From JAVZLH01 sp038883475 (GTDB lineage: Archaea > Thermoproteota > Bathyarchaeia > Bathyarchaeales > Bathycorpusculaceae), in the NCBI GenBank assembly GCA_038883475.1, contig JAVZMA010000011.1, positions 1 through 48,490 on the forward strand: a stretch of DNA of 48,490 nt. The letters are read 5' to 3'. This document shows positions 17,343 to 26,451 of this stretch, piece by piece. Numbering within the stretch: the first letter of the stretch is position 1; every line of letters starts with the position of its first letter. The notes under the pieces were generated by a model, which did no database searches, was not told the DNA's origin, and saw only the letters and a list, made by a program, of their open reading frames with translations. Both the position numbers and the translations under genes were made by a program.

Positions 17343-18353
17343 ATGGAAAAAGTTAGGGTTATATTATACGGCGTTGGCGCTGTCGGCAGTTTGATCGCAA
17401 AATTTCTGCTAGAGAAAGAGTGGGTAGAGATTGTCGGCGCTGTTGACTTGGCTAAAGACAAAATTGGCAAAGATTTAGGCACAGTTTTAGGCATGAATGA
17501 AACACTTGGAATTAGCGTTTCTGAAAAAATTGAAAAGGCAGTTTCGGCGAAAAGTGCAGACATCGCTGTTCATGCAACCTCCTCATTTTTGAAAGACACA
17601 TATCCGCAAATAACGTCGCTGATAGAACATAATCTAAACGTGATATCCACCTGTGAAGAACTCTCATATCCATACTTTACCTCGCCAACCATCGCCAAAA
17701 AAATTGACGCCCTTGCAAAACAACATGGCGTAACGGTGCTGGGCACGGGAATAAATCCTGGTTTCGTCATGGATACACTTGTGATAATGCTTACTGCCGC
17801 CTGCCAAAAAATAGAGAGAATACAAGCTGTAAGAGTTATGGACGCTGCCAAAAGACGTTTGCCGTTTCAGAAAAAGATAGGCGCTGGCTTAAAAATGGAA
17901 GAATTCCGAGAAAAAATCGAAAAGAAGGAAATTACTGGGCATGTTGGTTTGGCGCAGTCGATTGCGATGATAGCGGACGCTGTAGGCTGGACTCTAGACA
18001 CCTTGGTTGTTGAACCAGTCTTGCCAGTAATCGCAGAAAAGCCTGTAGAAAGCAGAGAAGTGAAAGTAGAAATTGGGCGTGTTGCTGGGTTGAGACAAAA
18101 GGCGAAAGGCATAATTAAAGATAAAGAGGTTATAGTTCTTGACTTTCAAGCATACATCGGCGCAAAAGAAGAATACGATGCAATAACCATTAAGGGTGTT
18201 CCAGACATTGAACAGAAAATTCAGCCATGCATTCATGGCGACGTCGGCACAGTCGCCGTGATCACAAATATGATTCCAAAAGTGGTCAATGCACCGCCAG
18301 GTCTGGTGACAATGAAGGATCTGCCCGTTCCATCAGCTGCTTTGGGGATGTAA
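17343..18353 (+). CDS. DapB-fold dehydrogenase, 2,4-diaminopentanoate dehydrogenase-like
   Basis: NAD(P)-dependent oxidoreductase, about 336 aa. The Rossmann start is VRVILYGVGAVGSLIAKFLL, with the next conserved blocks AVHATSSFLKDTYPQI, NVISTCEELSYPY and GTGINPGFVMDTL. The last two resemble 2,4-diaminopentanoate dehydrogenase of clostridial ornithine fermentation. No partner ornithine-degradation genes are near, so the substrate is uncertain. ATG 17343 has GAGAGGAG nine bases upstream; a TTG at 17337 is also in frame. TATA-like CTTTATAGG at 17298-17306 fits a short leader. Confidence 0.6.
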   Translation: MEKVRVILYGVGAVGSLIAKFLLEKEWVEIVGAVDLAKDKIGKDLGTVLGMNETLGISVSEKIEKAVSAKSADIAVHATSSFLKDTYPQITSLIEHNLNVISTCEELSYPYFTSPTIAKKIDALAKQHGVTVLGTGINPGFVMDTLVIMLTAACQKIERIQAVRVMDAAKRRLPFQKKIGAGLKMEEFREKIEKKEITGHVGLAQSIAMIADAVGWTLDTLVVEPVLPVIAEKPVESREVKVEIGRVAGLRQKAKGIIKDKEVIVLDFQAYIGAKEEYDAITIKGVPDIEQKIQPCIHGDVGTVAVITNMIPKVVNAPPGLVTMKDLPVPSAALGM

Positions 18354-18412
18354 GAAAACATTTCAACCAGAAGCCTTTGATATTCAATTAATGACCACTA
18401 GAGAGTGATTAA

Positions 18413-18862
18413 ATGACAACATATGCTGGGGTTCATGAAAAAGGAAAATTCTCCCTAATGAATGCGCTTAATGAAATTAAGACTAGAGGCGATTTTAGAA
18501 AAGTCGGGGCGATAGCCATGTTTGTAGGCGTGGTGCGCGGAGAAACATTGAAGGGCGAAAGAGTTCAGAAGCTGACATTGGAGGCTTATGAGGAAAAAGC
18601 AAACGAAGTGTTGACAAAAATCTGTGACGATTTAAAGAAAAAACCGGGGATCGTGGGCGTTCAAATTCACCATTTTCTCGGAGAATTCAACGTGGGTGAA
18701 GATCTCGTCTACGTTTTAGTTGCGGGGGAACACCGCAAAAACGTTTTTCCAGTGTTAGAGGAGGCTGTGGAAAGGTACAAAAAGGAAGCGCCGATCTTCA
18801 AGAAAGAAGAGATTATCACTAGTGAGGGCGAGAAAAAGGCTTACTGGGTAACTGAAAAATAA
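18413..18862 (+). CDS. moaE: Molybdopterin synthase catalytic subunit MoaE
   Basis: Large subunit (149 aa) of molybdopterin synthase, which adds dithiolene sulfur to precursor Z. It has GAIAMFVGVVRGETLKG, LEAYEEKA, the catalytic-lysine region VLVAGEHRKNVFPVLEEAVERYKKEAPIFKKE, and the C-terminal YWVTEK. An N-terminal segment of about 25 residues precedes the core. No moaD, moaA or moaC is in this window. ATG 18413 follows GAGTGATTAA. Confidence 0.9.
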   Translation: MTTYAGVHEKGKFSLMNALNEIKTRGDFRKVGAIAMFVGVVRGETLKGERVQKLTLEAYEEKANEVLTKICDDLKKKPGIVGVQIHHFLGEFNVGEDLVYVLVAGEHRKNVFPVLEEAVERYKKEAPIFKKEEIITSEGEKKAYWVTEK

Positions 18863-18916
18863 GATATTTAAGAAATGTTATATGTCTAGGCATGTTAAAA
18901 CTAATAGGAAGGGAAA

Positions 18917-19594
18917 GTGCAAAACTTGGAAAAAAGGAGCTACTTGTGGTTTGAAAAGCGCCGAAGAACGAAAGCTTTGGACTTGGCCTATGAACAGATA
19001 ACAAAGGCTCTAGACACTGTGACTTTACTCTATCAAGCGATGAAAAACATTTCAGAAGAAAAAGAGAAGGAGGCATCTCAACATATCAATAACCTCTTCA
19101 AGGTAGAGGAAGAAGTTGACAAACTGAGGAAAGAGGTTTTTAAAGAATTGTCTAAAGGCGCAGCCTTGCTTGCCGATTACCGAGAAGACATACTGCACCT
19201 AGTTAAGCGACTTGACACACTCGCAGATCACGTGAAGGACGCTGCAAGATGCATAGAAATGCTGGCGGATTATAAGATTCCTAAAGAGCTTATCAAAAAC
19301 ACGGTGGACATAACATCCCAGCTTGTAGAATGCGCTCAAGTTTTGCGCGGAAGCATAGAGAAAATTTCGGCAGATCCCGCAGAGGCGATAAAGAGAGCGG
19401 AGAAAGTTGAGGAAATAGAACACGAGCTTGACGCGAAATATCTGAAAACAAAGGCTCTGTTCGTTAAATATGGTGATCAAATAAATTCGGGTGCAATGGT
19501 TATTTTTGACGATTTGATCGAGTTTGTAGAGCAGGCTGCAGACATGTGCGCGGATACCGCCGACTACATTGTGGTGCTTGCAAGTAGAGAATAA
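18917..19594 (+). CDS. DUF47 / PhoU-like phosphate transport regulator
   Basis: An all-helical protein of 225 aa in the DUF47 family, relatives of PhoU that often regulate Pit phosphate permeases. Helical segments include HINNLFKVEEEVDKLRKEVFKEL, DYREDILHLVKRLDTLADHVKDAA and a C-terminal DDLIEFVEQAADMCADTADYI with acidic metal-binding residues. No transporter gene is next to it. GTG 18917 is the first plausible start, with AGGAAGGGAAA just upstream. Confidence 0.8.
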   Translation: MQNLEKRSYLWFEKRRRTKALDLAYEQITKALDTVTLLYQAMKNISEEKEKEASQHINNLFKVEEEVDKLRKEVFKELSKGAALLADYREDILHLVKRLDTLADHVKDAARCIEMLADYKIPKELIKNTVDITSQLVECAQVLRGSIEKISADPAEAIKRAEKVEEIEHELDAKYLKTKALFVKYGDQINSGAMVIFDDLIEFVEQAADMCADTADYIVVLASRE

Positions 19595-19609
19595 ACCATT
19601 CGTGATTTA

Positions 19610-20386
19610 ATGTTAATAGCTCAAATTTCCGATGTGCATTGCGGTCCAATGTTCCGCAAAGAAATGTTAAGGATAGCAATAAAAGAGATTAATGGGATGC
19701 GCCCCGATGTGGTGCTTGTTACAGGTGACTTGACGGAGAACGGTTTGATATCAGAATTTAAGATGGCTTCGGAAGAACTAAGAAAGTTGAAGGCTGAAAA
19801 GGTAATTTTTGTAAGTGGAAACCATGATTATCGTTCAACGGGCTACTTGCTTTTCAAGCAGTTTTTCCCGTTTTCTCAAGTCACAGAAACAGAAGAAGCG
19901 GTAATAGTTGTTCTTAGCTCCGCCAGACCAGACCGAGACGATGGAGAGGTCGGTCACAGACAAAATTTATGGCTTGAAAAAACCCTTGAGAAACACAAGG
20001 ACAAAGCGAAGATTGTGGCTATACACCACCACATAATCCCTGTTCCAGACACGGGAGCAGACCAGATAACAATTGTGGATGCTGGCGATGTTCTAAGAAG
20101 TCTAGTGAAGTCCAAGGTGAACCTCGTTCTTTGCGGGCATCGTCACAGACCTTGGAGATGGAGGATAGAGGATATGCTTGTTGTTCACGCTGGAAGTGTT
20201 TCATGCGAGAAATTGAGGGGCTTTTTCTGTAACTCCTACAATGTAATAAATGTCAAGAAGGGCGAGATAGAGGCTAAGCTCAAGATGGTTGGCGGAGACT
20301 TTGTCGATTTCAGTGAAATAGTCAAGAGGAGAGAGGTTCTCCAAGAGTCAGACATATCGCAGTACGGGGATTCCCTAGCCCGCTGA
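19610..20386 (+). CDS. Calcineurin-like metallophosphoesterase
   Basis: A 258-aa metallophosphoesterase. The dimetal motifs are complete: ISDVHCG (D-x-H), VTGDLTENG (GD), VSGNHDYR (GNHD), AIHHHIIP and CGHRHRP. Substrates in the family range from phosphoproteins to cyclic nucleotides and phospholipids, and nothing here decides between them. ATG 19610 follows the DUF47 stop by 15 bases, suggesting a shared transcript. Confidence 0.88.
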   Translation: MLIAQISDVHCGPMFRKEMLRIAIKEINGMRPDVVLVTGDLTENGLISEFKMASEELRKLKAEKVIFVSGNHDYRSTGYLLFKQFFPFSQVTETEEAVIVVLSSARPDRDDGEVGHRQNLWLEKTLEKHKDKAKIVAIHHHIIPVPDTGADQITIVDAGDVLRSLVKSKVNLVLCGHRHRPWRWRIEDMLVVHAGSVSCEKLRGFFCNSYNVINVKKGEIEAKLKMVGGDFVDFSEIVKRREVLQESDISQYGDSLAR

Positions 20387-20452
20387 CGCATTCTCAATCG
20401 TAACTCCAAAATTGCTGCACAGAATTTGTGCTGTTGTTTTCAGCATTTATCT

Positions 20453-21373
20453 TTAAATTACTAACTGAATCACGATTAAAGCCACAATTAGCGCTGGCAA
20501 GGTTGTTAAAGCTTTTCTGTTGAATTTCGCGGCTTCCTCCATTTTCTTTGCATCTACAAGTCTCATTATGTAGACTGATACGGACAAGTTGTAAAGGAAA
20601 ATCGCGTAAACACATAACATAATTCTGTCGGCTAGCGTTAAATATCCTGTTGGCGGAATACCACTAAGGAGCGATAAGTGAAAAGCTGTTGCAGACATAA
20701 GAGTTGTCACACCAAGACCTATCCTTTGAGAGAAGTTCTGGGGTGAAATAAAGAAAGTGAGTAAAGATATTGCAGTTATGATCATTATTGGCAGGACGCT
20801 TTTGATAAAAGCTGAAAGAAAAGGTCTTCTTAAGGTGACACCGAAAACAAATTGGGAGTACACATCCTCCCCGTAGGCGTGTTCGGTTACAAATGTTTCG
20901 AAGTTGCCGACTTCCCATCCAGCAACGTTAACCATCGGGTCGATATCTGACGTTGGATCCTCCTCAAAGGATAGCTGGGAAATATCCAGATTTTTATGTT
21001 CCAAAACTACAGTGAGTTCATGTGTTTCAAATGGGTATTGCGTGAAGTCAAAGGTTTTTATGAAGTCTCCCCTAATTCGGTATTCCAGATATCCCTCTGT
21101 TTCGTTTATTTTATCTTTCGTGGGAGCGCCGTTAATAAACTCGAACTCCTTCACTTTTTCTGCACTTATCTCCGATGAATTAAATTTGAACCACAAGTAA
21201 AAGTCAAGCCTATAGCTGTTTGCAGCTAAATCCACTTTCTCCACGTTTATAAGCCAAACTCCAACCTTAACAATTGCGGGCTGATTTGAAGAATTTCCAG
21301 CTTTTGCACATGAAATAGACAGACTTATAAAGATGAGAACTAGAACAATGGGGAACAACCATCTGGTTTTCAT
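20453..21373 (-). CDS. Pentameric ligand-gated ion channel (Cys-loop receptor) homologue
   Basis: A 306-aa protein with a signal peptide (1-25), an extracellular beta-sandwich and four C-terminal membrane helices. The ectodomain has VGVWLINVEKVD, the WFKF strand and the Cys-loop equivalent FDFTQYPFETHEL (residues about 108-120) with its YPF motif but no flanking cysteines, as in GLIC and ELIC. GWEVGNFET follows. Helices lie at about 186-208 (M1), 213-236 (M2, pore), 244-270 (M3) and 288-306 (M4), with a very short cytoplasmic M3-M4 loop. M2 contains the GLGVTTLMSATAFHLS pattern. Such channels are well known in bacteria and rare in archaea. It is monocistronic, with its own TATA box. Confidence 0.85.
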   Translation of the reverse strand: MKTRWLFPIVLVLIFISLSISCAKAGNSSNQPAIVKVGVWLINVEKVDLAANSYRLDFYLWFKFNSSEISAEKVKEFEFINGAPTKDKINETEGYLEYRIRGDFIKTFDFTQYPFETHELTVVLEHKNLDISQLSFEEDPTSDIDPMVNVAGWEVGNFETFVTEHAYGEDVYSQFVFGVTLRRPFLSAFIKSVLPIMIITAISLLTFFISPQNFSQRIGLGVTTLMSATAFHLSLLSGIPPTGYLTLADRIMLCVYAIFLYNLSVSVYIMRLVDAKKMEEAAKFNRKALTTLPALIVALIVIQLVI

Positions 21374-21420
21374 TTGCCATCACTGAGCGCCAATGGATTT
21401 TTGCTCATACTCCAAGATGC

Positions 21421-21432
21421 GATATATAAATT
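21421..21432 (-). promoter_or_regulatory. TATA box of the ion-channel gene
   Basis: On the minus strand this reads AATTTATATATC. It lies about 50-60 bases before ATG 21373, putting a transcript start near 21396 and a leader of about 23 bases. The gap to the next gene (21492) shows no other signal. Confidence 0.5.
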
Positions 21433-21491
21433 TTCTGAGGAGGAAACTATGGGAAAAGCTTGTAAAAGCGTTTAGAGCGGAGTTTTAATTT

Positions 21492-21803
21492 TCATCGTTT
21501 TGTTTTGCTTTCCTCTTCAGCCACAGGTTTTGTGGATATCTCCCTGATAAGTGGTTTTCCGCCTTCTATTTCTATGTGAGCGCCTGGATACTGCTGCTGA
21601 AGCCTTCGTCTTAACTCATTAACATCCGTGTTGCCGCTGACTTTAGCGTAGACCTTTGTGCCTTCTGGCGTCTGCGTCACGCTTATGGAGTAACCGCCGC
21701 CCATTCCTTGCTCAAACGCGTCGAAAAATTCGTCTGATTCATCAAAGAATGATCCTTCAAAGAGCTTGTCAATGATGCTTTTCCTCTTTTTCTTGTATGA
21801 CAA
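21492..21803 (-). CDS. Small conserved-looking protein downstream of TIP49
   Basis: A 103-aa protein of unknown function. It has a basic N-terminus (KKKRKS), an acidic FDESDEFFDAF segment, a Gly-rich GMGGGY and a compact beta-alpha-beta unit (YSISVTQTPEGTKVYAKVSG, NELRRRLQQQYPG, AHIEIEGG), then a charged disordered tail. It begins at TTG 21801-21803 with AGGAGG upstream, 21 bases after the TIP49 gene, so cotranscription is likely. I recognise no named family; its position suggests a TIP49-associated role. Confidence 0.6.
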   Translation of the reverse strand: MSYKKKRKSIIDKLFEGSFFDESDEFFDAFEQGMGGGYSISVTQTPEGTKVYAKVSGNTDVNELRRRLQQQYPGAHIEIEGGKPLIREISTKPVAEEESKTKR

Positions 21804-21824
21804 TGCTCTGGTTCCCTCCTCTCT

Positions 21825-23204
21825 TCAATGGTACATGAGTTTCTCTTCATATTTTCTTAGGTGTTCGCTGGCTTCGGTTACATCCATGAACAGTGCATCA
21901 ACTCTGTCTACGTCTTCAACTGTTACGTTCTTGCGTTTCATTATGGCGGCATTCTGCGCTGCCAAGCTTAACAACTGAACGGCATATCTGAGGGAAGACT
22001 TGGCACCTATGGCTGTAAGCTTCTCTAAGGCGTCATCTTCCAAGTCCACTTTTTCTTCTCTAGCTCTAATTCGGAGAATTTCCTTTATGCTCTCTGCATC
22101 GTACTCTTCCGTGGCTATTATGACTGAACGGTCTATGAGGTCGAGTGGAAAGCCTAAAGGACTTTTAACGTCTGTCCCTCGTATGGTTGTTACACCCCTA
22201 TTTGTCGCCAAAATAATTATTGGAACAAGCTCGCTTTCCAATGCGCGACCAAGAAAGCTGAAAGCTTCCAAATCCAGCAAGTGGCTGTCGTCGATGAATA
22301 AGACGCCTGGATGTATGAAGGCCGTGCCCTCGTCAACCATCTTTTTAACAGATTCATCCACAGCGGCTCTGACTTCGGTGTCTATCTCCTTAGTTTCGGA
22401 ACCACCAAACAGTAGGGAGAAGAATCCTCCACCCATTCTGTTCCTCGCATTAATCTCATCCATATCCGCTAGGGTGAGGGTGTAAACAAATTCCTTCTCT
22501 TTTAAGACATCACCAGTAGGTCTAGGAACCTTCTCACGGGTGTCAACATCATAAGTTTTACCTTTTGTACTTTCCAAACTCAAGCCTAGGTTTGCAACTC
22601 TTCCCGTTTCCGCATCAATCTGGATTACGTATCCTTCGGTGATTCCCTGCTGAATTATTTGCTGCGCGATTGAGGCCCCAGCCTCTATGGTTTTTTCCTG
22701 CTTTGTTGTCTTCAACGTTATCCGTACACTTTCGGGAATTTTTTGATAGGGATTGTATGGATGAGGCGCGGTTCTAATGTCTATGCCGACGACTTCCCCC
22801 TCATACACCTTTCGCATTTCATGTATTTCGACGCCTATGCATTTCCGCATAGCCTCAATCAAAACCTCCGTTTTCTTACGTTCGCTGCTGTAGATTTCGC
22901 TGCCGCTCATTTGAATGAAAGGAACATTTGGTCCTAACTCCCTGGATATAGCAACCGCAATGGCTGTTTTGCCAGTTCCCGGAGGACCAGCCAGAATGAC
23001 GGTTTTCCCGCTAAGCTTTCCCTCTTTAATCATTTGAACCACTAAACCGGCGGCTTCGCGGGCTTTTTCTTGTCCAACCATTCCATCCTTAACTTTGACT
23101 GCTCTCAGATTTGTGTCTAAACCCAGCCCTTTAATATGGGTGTGCGCCCCAATGCGCTCGAAGTGGCGACCTGCAGCGGGAGAAACCTCCTTTATCATAG
23201 ACAT
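21825..23204 (-). CDS. TIP49-family AAA+ ATPase (RuvB-like, Pontin/Reptin homologue)
   Basis: A 459-aa AAA+ ATPase homologous to eukaryotic RUVBL1/2. Walker A is GPPGTGKTA, the inserted OB-like domain begins near EIHEMRKVYEGEVVGID, sensor 1 is ATNRG, and the Arg-finger region is LDLIDRSVII. Walker B reads LFIDDSHLLDLEAF: the usual catalytic Glu of DEVH is Asp here. In eukaryotes these proteins assemble chromatin remodellers and snoRNP/PIKK complexes; the archaeal role is unknown. A near-perfect Shine-Dalgarno precedes ATG 23204. Confidence 0.92.
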   Translation of the reverse strand: MSMIKEVSPAAGRHFERIGAHTHIKGLGLDTNLRAVKVKDGMVGQEKAREAAGLVVQMIKEGKLSGKTVILAGPPGTGKTAIAVAISRELGPNVPFIQMSGSEIYSSERKKTEVLIEAMRKCIGVEIHEMRKVYEGEVVGIDIRTAPHPYNPYQKIPESVRITLKTTKQEKTIEAGASIAQQIIQQGITEGYVIQIDAETGRVANLGLSLESTKGKTYDVDTREKVPRPTGDVLKEKEFVYTLTLADMDEINARNRMGGGFFSLLFGGSETKEIDTEVRAAVDESVKKMVDEGTAFIHPGVLFIDDSHLLDLEAFSFLGRALESELVPIIILATNRGVTTIRGTDVKSPLGFPLDLIDRSVIIATEEYDAESIKEILRIRAREEKVDLEDDALEKLTAIGAKSSLRYAVQLLSLAAQNAAIMKRKNVTVEDVDRVDALFMDVTEASEHLRKYEEKLMYH

Positions 23205-23207
23205 AAA

Positions 23208-23217
23208 ATCACCTCCC
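23208..23217 (-). promoter_or_regulatory. Strong Shine-Dalgarno of the TIP49 gene
   Basis: GGGAGGTGAT on the minus strand, ending three bases before ATG 23204. It is one of the strongest 16S complements in this window and confirms the start. Confidence 0.6.
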
Positions 23218-23387
23218 AGCTAAATCTGCTTTAAGTCACGTTTTCCGCGTCGTAAGGATTATGAATTGAGGGGTTAAAGTCATTTAACCACCTCAACTGT
23301 ATATTTAACGCAATTTTAGGAATCTTAAAAATTTATCGTTCATTAAACCCTTAGTATAAATGTCAATACCATGTCTTTTGATGCTTT

Positions 23388-25382
23388 TCATTTCTTGTAA
23401 AAATTCTCTATATCATCTAGGATTTTCTTTATTCTGACGTGGGCTTTCATTTCTTTTCTCCATTCTTGTGGCAGTTTCTGCTTAAATTTCCCTGCTGCGC
23501 GCCCATCCATTATTAGGATTACGCCTCTATCCTCTGGGCTTCGTAGAAGTCTACCAGCGGATTGGGCTAGTGCATTTAAGCATGGGATGTAATTCGCGTA
23601 TTCCATGGCTTTATCTCCGAACTTTTCTTTAAAGTATTTGTAGAGGGCAATTTGAAGTTCAGTTTTCTTTGGGTAGGGCAAGCCTACAACTATGACTGTT
23701 GAAAGCATGCTCCTTCCTTCATCTGTCATGTCAACTCCTTCGCTTACTTTTCCTCTAGCAACTCCAAAAATCAAGCATTGTTCGTTTTTACCCAGAAAGT
23801 CCAAAACATCCTTGATGTTTGTAGTCTTTTCCTCAACAAGAAGCGGCAAATCAGGCTTAATTAACCTTGTAATTTCACGCATTAATTCATAGGAGGGAAA
23901 GTAAACGGCGACTCTTCCACCGGCTTTATGAATTATTTTGGTTAAGTGTTCGGCAATTTTCTTCCACTGCTTTTCGCCGCGTCTTTCAAACTTTGTTGTA
24001 ACTGCCCTATCAACGATTAGAAGCCTATTTTCTGGAGGGAAAGGGCTTGGCAACTCTAGGAAACTGCAACGACTTCGCTCGATTCCCAGCACATCAACAT
24101 AATAATCAGCGCACCATAAAGTTCCAGACATAAGTATAACAGAACGAAGGTCGTTTATTATGCTAGACGCCAATGCGGGGTCAAGACATCTGATTCCAAG
24201 CCTAACATTTTTTCTCTTGTCCATGTTAACTTCAACTTTGACGTATTTGGCGTAACCTAAACCTTCAAGGCTAATCCAGTCCAACAGAAAATCTGCGCAT
24301 CGGGATACGTACGAGATTGGACTTTTGCCCAATTCAGCTCTTCTTTGCCTAATAAGTTCTCCAACTTCTAAAAGTTCTAAAACATTTTTCCGCAGCATAT
24401 CCGCGTTTACTTCGAGATTTTTTGACAGAGCATTCACTATTCGGTTTCCTTCGACGATATGTTCGACGTCTGCTCCGTATCTTTTGTAAACATCCTTCCC
24501 AAGTTTAATCATCACGTCATGTAAGGCTTCTAAAATGCCGAAGGCGTCCAAATCGAAAATTTTGCATTCCTTTAAAGCTCTTCTGACAGAGGTTGAAGAA
24601 AGCTCGTCTGAAAATATTCCCGCGGCATAATAGGGTAGACTATGGGCTTCATCGAAAACGCAGTTAACATCCTTCACTCGTATTCCAGCCCTTCCGAGAA
24701 CAGACCCCCTTATAGAGTCGACGAGGATATAGTTGTAGTTGCCAATTATTATGTCAGCGTGCCTTGCAAGAATCTTAGTGACTTCGTAGGGGCAAAGCCC
24801 TTTTTCACAGCAAATTTTGTAAACTTCATCGGGCAAGAGCGGTCCAACTTCAATAATATGGTTGACAATGCTGTTGGCGTGCCAGCTTGGTTTCCATCCG
24901 CTGTAGGTTCTTTCATAAAACCTACATGATTCTCCAAATGCTCCTTCTTTCAGGTTTTTGCAATAGTGAAGAAAATCTCGGTAGCTAATGTCCCTAAGTT
25001 TGAGCTCTACAAGGGCGTAGGGACACATTTCCTTCTTGCTCTTAAAGATGGAAGCAACAAATCTGACGCCGTTCTGCCTCTTTATGTTCTTTAGCTCCCT
25101 CGAATAGATTTCAAGTTGGTTCCTCGTTCTAGTTAACACGAGAAGTCTTCCCAGCGACTGTTCCAGTTCCTTAGCCATGAAAAAAGCCGTCAAAACGGAG
25201 ATGGATTTTCCAGTTCCGCACGGCGAAGAAAGCAAACCAATCTTGCCGCTTTTAAAAACATCAAAAGAGAATTTTATAGCGTCAAGCTGAAATGGGCGAA
25301 AGCTTGGATAGGGAAAGATTTTCTTAACAAGCCTTTGAAATTCCCTTTCCCTTAAATCCAAAGCTTTATTCAGCAAAGACAA
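23388..25382 (-). CDS. xpd: XPD/Rad3-family Fe-S DNA helicase
   Basis: Superfamily 2, 5'-3' DNA helicase of 664 aa, related to human XPD/ERCC2. Walker A is SPCGTGKS (about 53-60) and the DEAH box is at 244-247. The Fe-S domain cysteines are at about residues 120, 141, 153 and 197, placed between motifs Ia and II as in XPD. Helicase motif V/VI regions are FGVARGKVSEGVDM and ALAQSAGRLLRSPED. It acts in helix opening for repair. It is single, with 127 bases to the divergent nadX gene. Confidence 0.92.
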   Translation of the reverse strand: MSLLNKALDLREREFQRLVKKIFPYPSFRPFQLDAIKFSFDVFKSGKIGLLSSPCGTGKSISVLTAFFMAKELEQSLGRLLVLTRTRNQLEIYSRELKNIKRQNGVRFVASIFKSKKEMCPYALVELKLRDISYRDFLHYCKNLKEGAFGESCRFYERTYSGWKPSWHANSIVNHIIEVGPLLPDEVYKICCEKGLCPYEVTKILARHADIIIGNYNYILVDSIRGSVLGRAGIRVKDVNCVFDEAHSLPYYAAGIFSDELSSTSVRRALKECKIFDLDAFGILEALHDVMIKLGKDVYKRYGADVEHIVEGNRIVNALSKNLEVNADMLRKNVLELLEVGELIRQRRAELGKSPISYVSRCADFLLDWISLEGLGYAKYVKVEVNMDKRKNVRLGIRCLDPALASSIINDLRSVILMSGTLWCADYYVDVLGIERSRCSFLELPSPFPPENRLLIVDRAVTTKFERRGEKQWKKIAEHLTKIIHKAGGRVAVYFPSYELMREITRLIKPDLPLLVEEKTTNIKDVLDFLGKNEQCLIFGVARGKVSEGVDMTDEGRSMLSTVIVVGLPYPKKTELQIALYKYFKEKFGDKAMEYANYIPCLNALAQSAGRLLRSPEDRGVILIMDGRAAGKFKQKLPQEWRKEMKAHVRIKKILDDIENFYKK

Positions 25383-25510
25383 TCGCCACTATAAGCTCAT
25401 TTCAAACTTTTCTAATAAACATCTCCTTCAGCCCATACAAAACAGTAAACTTTACCTTCTTAGCTTTACTCATTTCCCTCTTTGAAGTGTAAAGGGGCAC
25501 GTGATGGAAA

Positions 25511-26338
25511 ATGTCGTTGGGTGTTGGGTTGATTGGCTGTGGCGCTATTGGAACAGTTTTGGCTCACGCAATTGATAAAGGGCAAGCTGGAAACACTCGT
25601 TTGGCAATAGTGTATGATAGGATAAAGGAGAAGTCTAACGTTTTATGTAGTAAGCTGACTTGTAAACCAAAAATTGCCGAAAGTTTTGAGGAGCTAATTG
25701 CGTGCGAAGGTGTGGATTTGGTTGTGGAAGCGGCCTCACAAGAAGCCGTAAGAGCCTACGCACTCAGGGTGCTTAGAGCTGGAAAAGACTTGATGATTAT
25801 GAGCGTCGGCGCATTGGTTGATTCAAAATTATTGGAAGAACTCAAACGCTGTGCCATGGAAACTGGAAAAAGAGTCTACATTCCTTCGGGAGCGATAGCC
25901 GGGTTAGACGGGGTGAAAGCAGCGGTCATTGGCAAAGTAGAAAGTGTAACGTTGACAACTAGAAAACCGCCAGAGGGATTAAAGGACGCTCCATACGTAA
26001 AAGAAAAGAACATACGCCTTGAAAAACTGGAAACTCCAACGCTAATATATGAAGGTCCCGCGTCTGAGGCTTGCAAATTTTTCCCAGCCAATGTTAATGC
26101 GGCAGCAGCTCTTGGTTTGGCGGGCATTGGAATGGAAAATACAAAGGTGCAGATAATAGCTGACCCTTCAATAAAAAGGAACATCCATGAAGTGAAGGTT
26201 AAAGGTGAATTTGGCGAGTTGGAAGTTCACGCCGAAAATGTTCCATTGGTGGATAATCCGAAAACAAGTCAGTTAGCTGCCCTATCTGCAATAGCGACGT
26301 TGAAGAAGATATCTGAGCCGCTAATGGTCGGAACATGA
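25511..26338 (+). CDS. nadX: L-aspartate dehydrogenase
   Basis: NAD(P)-dependent aspartate dehydrogenase (275 aa), giving iminoaspartate for NAD synthesis with quinolinate synthase NadA and NadC (3.2 kb). The Rossmann motif is VGLIGCGAIGTVLAHAI; then VVEAASQEAV, YIPSGAIAGLDGVKAA, TRKPP and FPANVNAAAALGLAG are all family blocks. ATG 25511 follows a GTGATGG ribosome-binding site. nadA is not in this window. Confidence 0.9.
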   Translation: MSLGVGLIGCGAIGTVLAHAIDKGQAGNTRLAIVYDRIKEKSNVLCSKLTCKPKIAESFEELIACEGVDLVVEAASQEAVRAYALRVLRAGKDLMIMSVGALVDSKLLEELKRCAMETGKRVYIPSGAIAGLDGVKAAVIGKVESVTLTTRKPPEGLKDAPYVKEKNIRLEKLETPTLIYEGPASEACKFFPANVNAAAALGLAGIGMENTKVQIIADPSIKRNIHEVKVKGEFGELEVHAENVPLVDNPKTSQLAALSAIATLKKISEPLMVGT

Positions 26339-26451
26339 TGTGCGAAGGAGAAAGGCAAATAATAATCGTTGTTTTTAAAGTGTGTATTCCAAAATAATAT
26401 TAGCAATCGAACACCATTACTAAGTAATAGTTTAAAACGGCGGAGAAAACC

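Noticed and set aside
22000..22485. A 161-codon plus-strand frame
   Set aside because: It lies wholly within the TIP49 gene on the opposite strand and has no signature.
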